Part shown: in pieces, positions 15,736 through 20,540 of the stretch | Layout: every line of letters begins with the position of its first letter | Position numbering within the stretch: the first letter of the stretch is position 1 | Source of the DNA: JBFWUW01 sp050247075 | GTDB taxonomy: Bacteria; Planctomycetota; Planctomycetia; Pirellulales; JBFWUW01 | Direction of reading: 5' to 3' | NCBI GenBank assembly: GCA_050247075.1 | Contig: JBFWUW010000098.1 | Location: 1-20,540, forward strand | Length of the DNA: 20,540 bases | Position numbers and translations under genes: made by a program | The notes under the pieces: model-generated | Databases searched by the model: none | What the model was told of the DNA's origin: nothing | What the model saw: the letters and a program-made list of their open reading frames with translations, nothing else

Positions 15736-15805
15736 GATAGCCGATAGCTGACGGCTAATAGCTGATAGCTTTCCTTCGACACTCGGCATTCCTCACTCGT
15801 CACTC
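15736..15805 (+). repeat. Heptanucleotide repeat array, ten units in one register
   Basis: Seventy bases divide into ten 7-mers. The first five follow GATAGCT (GATAGCC, GATAGCT, GACGGCT, AATAGCT, GATAGCT). After one divergent unit (TTCCTTC) come GACACTC, GGCATTC, CTCACTC and GTCACTC, which share an ACTC/ATTC end. The array ends 2 bp before the kbl stop. It resembles the short tandemly repeated repetitive (STRR) class of heptamers known in some bacteria. Confidence 0.7.
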
Positions 15806-15807
15806 TG

Positions 15808-16980
15808 TTAATCTTTTGCTATTGCGAACGCGCTCACTGCCCGCTTCAGGTCGTCGTCGGAATGCGCGGCCGAAACTTGCACGCGAATGCGCGCCTTGCC
15901 TTGCGGCACGACCGGGTACGAGAAGCCGATCACATAAATGCCGAGTTCCAACAGTTTTTCGGCCATGCGGGCGGCTAAGGTAGCATCGCCTAGCATGATG
16001 GGCGTGATGGGGTGTTCGCCCGGCACGATGTTGAAACCCAATTTGGCCATTTCGCCCCGGAAGAATTGGGTGTTGGCGGCCAGCCTGTCGCGCAGCTCCG
16101 TCGATTGCGATAGCAGTTCCAGCGCCGCCAGCGAGCCCCCAACGATGGATGGCGCAACCGAGTTGGAAAACAGGTACGGCCGCGACCGTTGGCGCAGCAA
16201 GTCGATGATCTCGCGACGTCCGCTAGTGTAGCCGCCGCTGGCTCCCCCCAGCGCCTTGCCCAGGGTTCCGGTTAGCACGTCGATGCGCCCCATGACGGCG
16301 TGGTGTTCGTGCGTGCCGCGGCCGGTGCGGCCCATGAAACCCACGGCATGCGAGTCATCGACCATGACCAGCGCCTGGTAACGGTCGGCCAGTTCGCAAA
16401 TGGCCGGCAGATTGGCGATGGTACCGTCCATGGAAAACACGCCGTCGGTGGCAATCATACGGAACCGCGAGCCGGCCGACTCGCGCAGCCTGGCTTCCAG
16501 GTCGGCCATGTCGTTATTGCGGTAGCGGTGCCGATGGGCCTTGCACAGCCGCACGCCGTCGATGATCGAAGCGTGGTTCAATTCGTCGGAGATAATCGCG
16601 TCGTCCGCTCCCAATAACGTCTCGAACAGGCCGCCGTTGGCGTCGAAGCAGGACGAGTACAAGATGGTATCGTCCGTTCCCAAAAAGGCTGAAAGCCGCT
16701 CTTCCAGTAGCTTGTGGGGCTGTTGCGTGCCGCAGATAAACCGCACCGAGGCCAGCCCGTAACCCCACTCGTCCAACGCCTGATGCGCGGCGGCCACCAC
16801 CGCCGGGTGATCGGCCAGGCCAAGGTAGTTGTTGGCGCACATATTCAACAGCGGCGGCCGATTGGCCATGGCCACATGTGCCTGTTGCGGGGTGGTGAGC
16901 ACCCGTTCGCCCTTGAATAGCCCCGCCACGCGGATTTTGTCCAGTTGCTGGGCCGCGTGCTGTTGATATGAGCCGTACAT
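15808..16980 (-). CDS. kbl: Glycine C-acetyltransferase (2-amino-3-ketobutyrate CoA ligase)
   Basis: A 390-aa cytosolic PLP enzyme that converts 2-amino-3-ketobutyrate and CoA to glycine and acetyl-CoA, the second step of threonine breakdown. It belongs to the alpha-oxoamine synthase family. Visible signatures are NMCANNYLGLADHP (47-60), SDELNHASIIDG with His136, the cofactor-contacting VDDSHAVGFMG (207-217) and the Schiff-base lysine in TGTLGKALGGASGGY (Lys242). The length is close to the E. coli enzyme (398 aa). The start at 16980 is supported by AGGAGA 7 bp upstream; the frame is open to 17013. It lies 48 bp after tdh, so the pathway pair is cotranscribed. The tdh partner makes Kbl, rather than serine palmitoyltransferase or BioF, the confident choice. 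Confidence 0.95.
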   Translation of the reverse strand: MYGSYQQHAAQQLDKIRVAGLFKGERVLTTPQQAHVAMANRPPLLNMCANNYLGLADHPAVVAAAHQALDEWGYGLASVRFICGTQQPHKLLEERLSAFLGTDDTILYSSCFDANGGLFETLLGADDAIISDELNHASIIDGVRLCKAHRHRYRNNDMADLEARLRESAGSRFRMIATDGVFSMDGTIANLPAICELADRYQALVMVDDSHAVGFMGRTGRGTHEHHAVMGRIDVLTGTLGKALGGASGGYTSGRREIIDLLRQRSRPYLFSNSVAPSIVGGSLAALELLSQSTELRDRLAANTQFFRGEMAKLGFNIVPGEHPITPIMLGDATLAARMAEKLLELGIYVIGFSYPVVPQGKARIRVQVSAAHSDDDLKRAVSAFAIAKD

Positions 16981-17028
16981 GGTAAGTCTCCTGGCGGGTG
17001 TGGCAGTCAGCAAAGGAGTTTCTGGCTT

Positions 17029-18069
17029 CTAACCCTCGCTCCACGTCAGCACCACTTTGCCGGACTGGCCAGAGCGCATGGCGTCGAAGCCTTGCTGAAA
17101 CTCGGTGTATTCGAAGCGGTGCGTGATGACGGGCGCAATGTCCAGGCCCGATTGCAGCATGACGGTCATTTTGTACCACGTCTCGTACATTTCGCGGCCG
17201 TAAATGCCCTTGATGGTCAGCATGTTGAAGACCACGGTTGTCCAGTCGATGGCCATTTCCTGTTCGGGAATTCCCAGCATGGCGACCTTGCCGCCGTGGC
17301 ACATGTTGGCCAGCATGTCGCGGAAAGCTGTCGGATTGCCCGACATTTCCAGTCCGACATCGAACCCTTCTTTCATGTTGAGCTGCCGCTGGGCATCGGC
17401 GATCGACATGGTCCGCACATCGACCGCCAATGTGGCCCCCATTTTCTTGGCCAGTTGCAATCGGAAGGGGTTCACATCGGTAATCACCACATGCCGCGCC
17501 CCGGCATGGCGAGCCACCGCCACGGCCATCACGCCGATCGGCCCCGCGCCGGTAATCAGCACATCCTCGCCCAATAGATCAAACGATAACGCCGTGTGGA
17601 CCGCGTTGCCAAACGGATCAAAGATCGACTGCACGTCGCGCGAGATGGCCGGGTCGTGGACCCACACGTTGGTCATGGGAAGCGCCAAGTACTCCGCGAA
17701 GGCACCCGGCCGGTTGACACCCACCCCTTGCGTGTCTTTGCAGAGATGGCGGCGGCCCGCCAGACAGTTGCGGCAATGCCCGCAGACCACATGCCCCTCG
17801 CCACTGACGATTTCGCCAGGGTGAAAGTCGCGGACGTTCGAGCCGACCTCCACGATTTCACCCACGAATTCGTGCCCCACGGCCATGGGGACGGGGATGG
17901 TCCGCTGGGCCCAGGCGTCCCAGTTGTAAATGTGGACATCGGTGCCGCAGATGCCCGTCCGCAGCACTTTGATGAGCACATCATTGATGCCAATCTCGGG
18001 GACCGGCACCTCTTGCAGCCACAGGCCCGGCTCTTTGCGTTGTTTGACCAAGGCACGCATGGTTTTCAT
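17029..18069 (-). CDS. tdh: L-threonine 3-dehydrogenase
   Basis: A 346-aa cytosolic zinc alcohol-dehydrogenase family enzyme that oxidises L-threonine to 2-amino-3-ketobutyrate with NAD+. Catalytic zinc ligands are Cys41 (TGICGTDVHIYNWD), His66 and Glu67 (GHEFVGE). The four structural zinc cysteines are at 96, 99, 102 and 110 (CGHCRNC...HLC). The NAD-binding loop GAGPIG lies at 174-179, with VVITDVNPFR after it. By memory it aligns along its full length with E. coli Tdh, for example SIFDPFGNAVHTALSFDLLG and FDAMRSGQSGKVVL. I chose the ATG at 18069 (GGATGA lies upstream); an ATG at 18060 matches the E. coli start more closely, and a TTG at 18084 is possible. It is first in the operon with kbl. 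The order is tdh-kbl, whereas E. coli has kbl-tdh. Confidence 0.97.
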   Translation of the reverse strand: MKTMRALVKQRKEPGLWLQEVPVPEIGINDVLIKVLRTGICGTDVHIYNWDAWAQRTIPVPMAVGHEFVGEIVEVGSNVRDFHPGEIVSGEGHVVCGHCRNCLAGRRHLCKDTQGVGVNRPGAFAEYLALPMTNVWVHDPAISRDVQSIFDPFGNAVHTALSFDLLGEDVLITGAGPIGVMAVAVARHAGARHVVITDVNPFRLQLAKKMGATLAVDVRTMSIADAQRQLNMKEGFDVGLEMSGNPTAFRDMLANMCHGGKVAMLGIPEQEMAIDWTTVVFNMLTIKGIYGREMYETWYKMTVMLQSGLDIAPVITHRFEYTEFQQGFDAMRSGQSGKVVLTWSEG

Positions 18070-18445
18070 AAGTCGATCATCCAATGGTTCGATCAGTCTG
18101 GCGGCATCATCGCGATTTTCCGCCGGAGTAGTTTAGCGTGGCGGCTCCCATGCCTGTAGCGCCGCTATCGCGACCCCCCTTAACGCAGGGCACGAAGAGC
18201 CGAATTGCCGACCTCGCCCATCGAAGGAAGGGTGGAATGCGAATATTGAGATGAATAATACGTTTGAATAATTTGAGAAGGTTGGGTAAATTGCGACACC
18301 GAAGCGACGGTGCCGTGGGCATGATGCCGGATGTGGGAAACTCGCCGAGTCGATCGTACATGGCGCGTTTCACTTGTAATTGCCCCACAAGTCCGGCCTG
18401 GCCAGCGACCATTTCTCATTTTCATTTCTTCGAGGAGCTTGCACG
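18070..18445. promoter_or_regulatory. 376-bp divergent intergenic region between tdh and a secreted protein gene
   Basis: No gene was seen. An AT-rich stretch at about 18236-18292 stands out from the GC-rich flanks and is the likeliest promoter zone. A short dyad CACCG-AAGCGA-CGGTG lies at 18297-18312. Exact promoter elements could not be assigned by eye. Confidence 0.4.
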
Positions 18446-19015
18446 ATGTCACGTAGAATTTTGGCCGCCACGATTGTCTTGTCGTTGTTGGGAAGCTGGG
18501 TTGGGTGGTCTGTTGCCCAGTCCGAGGGGAACGATCCCGCCCCCAAGTTGGACCTGCCTGGCGGAATCGGCTTTAAGTTCGGCCTGACGGACGATTCGGG
18601 CAAAGTCCGCGGGCGTGGGGAGTTTGCCGCGTCAAACAGCGACAACATCGACTTGAACTTGCAAGGCAACGAAGGGCAATACAGTTTTGCCAATCAATCG
18701 CTCAGCCTGAAGCCCAAGGGCAAGTTGTTTCTTGACCTGCGCAGTGCTAGCGGCGACTTGTCGAAGCATATCGAGGCCCGTCCCGATGGCTCTAGCGTGA
18801 CCAACGCCTTTAGCAAGTCCAACGACCGCCTTTACGAAGTCATCGACGGCTACGATGGCAAGGCCACGATCAATATCTATCTCAATGACCAGATCAAGCA
18901 TGTAATCCACATCGAGCCGAACGGCGCCTTGAGCGTGAAGACCAATGCCGAGCCTCCGAAGGAGACCGCCGCCATTGTTCCACCCGCCGACCCCGCTCCG
19001 CCGGCCGCCAAGTAA
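18446..19015 (+). CDS. Secreted protein of unknown function
   Basis: A 189-aa protein with a signal peptide (MSRRILAATIVLSLLGSWVGWSVAQ, cleaved near residue 25). The mature part is polar, with alternating patterns suggesting beta-strands (GEFAASNSDNIDLNLQG, KATINIYLNDQIKHVIHIEP) and a Pro/Ala-rich C-terminal tail. No family recognised. The start at 18446 has GAGGAG 8 bp upstream; the frame extends to 18380 without coding character. It is monocistronic, closed by a strong terminator. The repeated 'hxhNhpD' texture (Asn/Asp-rich strands) would fit a periplasmic or surface protein. Confidence 0.75.
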   Translation: MSRRILAATIVLSLLGSWVGWSVAQSEGNDPAPKLDLPGGIGFKFGLTDDSGKVRGRGEFAASNSDNIDLNLQGNEGQYSFANQSLSLKPKGKLFLDLRSASGDLSKHIEARPDGSSVTNAFSKSNDRLYEVIDGYDGKATINIYLNDQIKHVIHIEPNGALSVKTNAEPPKETAAIVPPADPAPPAAK

Positions 19016-19043
19016 CGAAGACTTTCCTTTCGTCCATTGAATG

Positions 19044-19079
19044 CAGCCCGGTGGCCTTTACCAGCCGCCGGGCTGTTTT
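19044..19079 (+). terminator. Rho-independent terminator
   Basis: CAGCCCGGTGGC pairs with GCCGCCGGGCTG (12 bp, including one G-U pair) around an 8-nt loop and is followed by TTTT. It ends the secreted protein gene 28 bp after its stop codon. Confidence 0.88.
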
Positions 19080-19097
19080 CGTTGCTTGAACCGTCCG

Positions 19098-20540
19098 TCA
19101 GAGGTCTATCCTGAAGGTGCGGCTCAGTGCGCGCCATAGTCGCTGAGCCGCCGACTGCGGTGACGAACGAATCCGGGCACGGCCGATTGCCCCGTGCAAC
19201 AAGGGCAAATTGTGATCGTCCAAAGCCACCCGCACTTGATAGGCGGCTTGAACTGGGCGCGATATGCCTTGCGCGTCGGTGCGGACCGGCAACTCCTTCT
19301 CGGCAACCAGTTCGCGCGGGGCCACCTTCAGGTCGATGCGGGCTAAATCGCGCACCGTGCCGTACAACGTCTGTTGCGGGTATTGGTCCATCAAGAGCCG
19401 CACCGGTTGGCCCGGTGCCACAAATTCGACGTCGGCCTGGTCAACCAGCAGCACAGCCTGCATGCGGCCCGGTTCGCCGACCAGGCAAACGACATCGCCC
19501 GTTTGCAGATAGCAGCCCAAATTGCGAGGCTCCAGCGGCGAACCGGTCCACGACGGAAGTTCACCGGCCGGCGTACCAGATTGGCGGTCGTGCGGCGGCA
19601 AAATCGTGCCGGCTGCCGGCGCGCGAAGCAGCAAGCGGTCGAGATCTTCTTGACGCTGTGTCAGGCGCTGGCGCAGATCGTCCAGGGCCTCGCGTGCCGT
19701 GGGAATTTCCGCCGCCGCCGCGGGATCTTGCACGCGACGCCGTTCCAGGTGTTGCAGATGGAGTTGCTGGCGGGCGTGTTCCGACGAAAGCCGTAGTACA
19801 TCCCGATCCAGATCGCGATCCTCCAATCGGGCCACGATATCGTTCGCTTGCACTTGTTCGCCTGGTTGCCTTACTTCGACCAGCGAGCCTGGCGAAGTGA
19901 CGTACACCCGCGAGGCATCAACAGGCTCCAACACGACGGGCGCGTAAATGCCGTAAGGCAATGGTATAACCGCCAGTGCCGCCAGAAACGCTCCCAGGAA
20001 TGTCGTCAACAGAATCGCCCGCGGCCAATTGGCCCCTTGGGCCCGCCACGGATCGCGGGCAAAAGCCGCCGCCGCGGCCAAGGGGGCGGCGAACCAACCG
20101 CAGGCCACGAAGGCTCCGCCCAACTCCGCCACAATCGCCAGGCCGTGCGGCTTTAACGCCTGATACATGAACCACAGAATGCTGGCCAGCACTACCCAGC
20201 GATAGGCTGTCGCCGCCAGGCCATATAACCCTAGCCAATAGGGGCGAATATCTGGCGTGGGCAATGGGTCGCGGGGCGAAAGATCCAGAAACCACCGCGA
20301 CAATGTTTGGCGGATCACGTCGGACGATTGCTTCTGCAGATTGGGAACCTCCATCAAGTCGGAAAGAATGAAGTAGCCGTCGTAGCGCAGCAGAGGATTG
20401 CCATTGAACAGCAACGTGCTGAGCGAACAGACCAGCATCACATTCAAACAGAGCGAGTTGAACACGCCGGGCTGGCTGTACCACCACAAGAACGTGGCCA
20501 TGGCAGCCAGGGTGAGCTCCACGAACATGCCCGCCGCGCT
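19098..20540 (-). CDS. Site-2-protease-like (M50) / HlyD-type membrane fusion protein, C-terminal part (5' end outside window)
   Basis: The frame enters from the right edge and stops at 19098, leaving about 480 residues. The first part has several membrane segments and the block NGNPLLRYDGYF followed by SDLMEVPNL, matching the third M50 metalloprotease motif (N-P...DG, supplying the Asp zinc ligand); the HExxH motif must lie outside the window. After a last membrane segment (AILLTTFLGAFLAALAVIPL) the periplasmic half resembles HlyD adaptors: an N-terminal lipoyl-like strand set (VYVTSPGSLVEV, VQANDIVARLED), a coiled-coil of Arg/Gln/Leu-rich helices, the second half of the lipoyl domain (LLLRAPAAGTILPP) and a beta-barrel region (VEFVAPGQPVRLLMDQYPQ). 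Such fusions are common in planctomycetes, often near RND or peptide-export genes. The role in transport or processing is inferred. Confidence 0.85.
   Translation of the reverse strand, partial: SAAGMFVELTLAAMATFLWWYSQPGVFNSLCLNVMLVCSLSTLLFNGNPLLRYDGYFILSDLMEVPNLQKQSSDVIRQTLSRWFLDLSPRDPLPTPDIRPYWLGLYGLAATAYRWVVLASILWFMYQALKPHGLAIVAELGGAFVACGWFAAPLAAAAAFARDPWRAQGANWPRAILLTTFLGAFLAALAVIPLPYGIYAPVVLEPVDASRVYVTSPGSLVEVRQPGEQVQANDIVARLEDRDLDRDVLRLSSEHARQQLHLQHLERRRVQDPAAAAEIPTAREALDDLRQRLTQRQEDLDRLLLRAPAAGTILPPHDRQSGTPAGELPSWTGSPLEPRNLGCYLQTGDVVCLVGEPGRMQAVLLVDQADVEFVAPGQPVRLLMDQYPQQTLYGTVRDLARIDLKVAPRELVAEKELPVRTDAQGISRPVQAAYQVRVALDDHNLPLLHGAIGRARIRSSPQSAAQRLWRALSRTFRIDL

Larger units (their letters stand above)
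15459..15807. other. 349-bp intergenic region downstream of kbl
   Basis: No convincing gene or terminator was seen. It holds the 10-bp and 7-bp repeat arrays (15661-15690 and 15736-15805) and, at its left end, the presumed promoter or leader of the small membrane gene. Confidence 0.5.

Noticed and set aside
15557..15751. Plus-strand frame of 64 codons in the gap after kbl
   Set aside because: No ribosome site, no domain, and it overlaps the repeat arrays.
15736..15805. Possible CRISPR array
   Set aside because: Units are only 7 bp with no spacers, and no cas genes are present.

Overview
The window looks like an ordinary, GC-rich chromosomal segment from a planctomycete, probably of the Pirellulales type (inference). 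The reasons are: a DUF1501 protein and a Gfo/Idh/MocA oxidoreductase that both carry twin-arginine leaders; an ECF sigma factor paired with a cysteine-poor membrane anti-sigma factor; a site-2-protease-like/HlyD fusion; a small basic protein of a type I recall from planctomycetes; and loosely packed genes with long leaders. No phage, transposase, CRISPR array, tRNA or rRNA was seen.

Left part (1-7333), all on the minus strand. In transcription order it holds an SLC12-like cation-chloride cotransporter homologue (7333-5081); an APC-family permease with a C-terminal double universal-stress-like module (5044-2816); a Pro/Ser-rich putative lipoprotein (2679-1783); an ECF sigma factor (1622-1062); and its probable anti-sigma factor (1054 to beyond the left edge). 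The two transporters are 36 bp apart and probably form one transcript. The sigma and anti-sigma genes are 7 bp apart and have a good candidate ECF autoregulatory promoter just upstream.

Middle part (7334-13603). A 565-bp divergent intergenic region with several dyads leads into a secreted outer-membrane beta-barrel protein (7899-9002), which ends at a strong terminator. Then come a Tat-exported DUF1501 protein (minus), a secreted cyanophycinase-like S51 peptidase with a C-terminal extension (plus), and a Tat-exported Gfo/Idh/MocA oxidoreductase (minus). The whole block appears devoted to the envelope or periplasm.

Right part (13604-20540). A small basic 89-aa protein precedes a radical SAM protein of the COG0731 type. 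A 91-aa membrane protein, a 349-bp repeat-bearing gap, and the threonine-degradation pair tdh-kbl (threonine to 2-amino-3-ketobutyrate to glycine plus acetyl-CoA) lie on the minus strand. A secreted 189-aa protein of unknown function with a clear terminator follows on the plus strand. The window closes with the C-terminal part of an M50-like/HlyD membrane protein (minus) that runs off the right edge.

I did not find a clear undescribed multi-gene system. The observations most worth a second look are the self-overlapping ECF promoter, the tandem transporters with cytosolic domains, the stem-loops in leaders of exported-protein genes, and a 70-bp array held in strict 7-bp register downstream of kbl.
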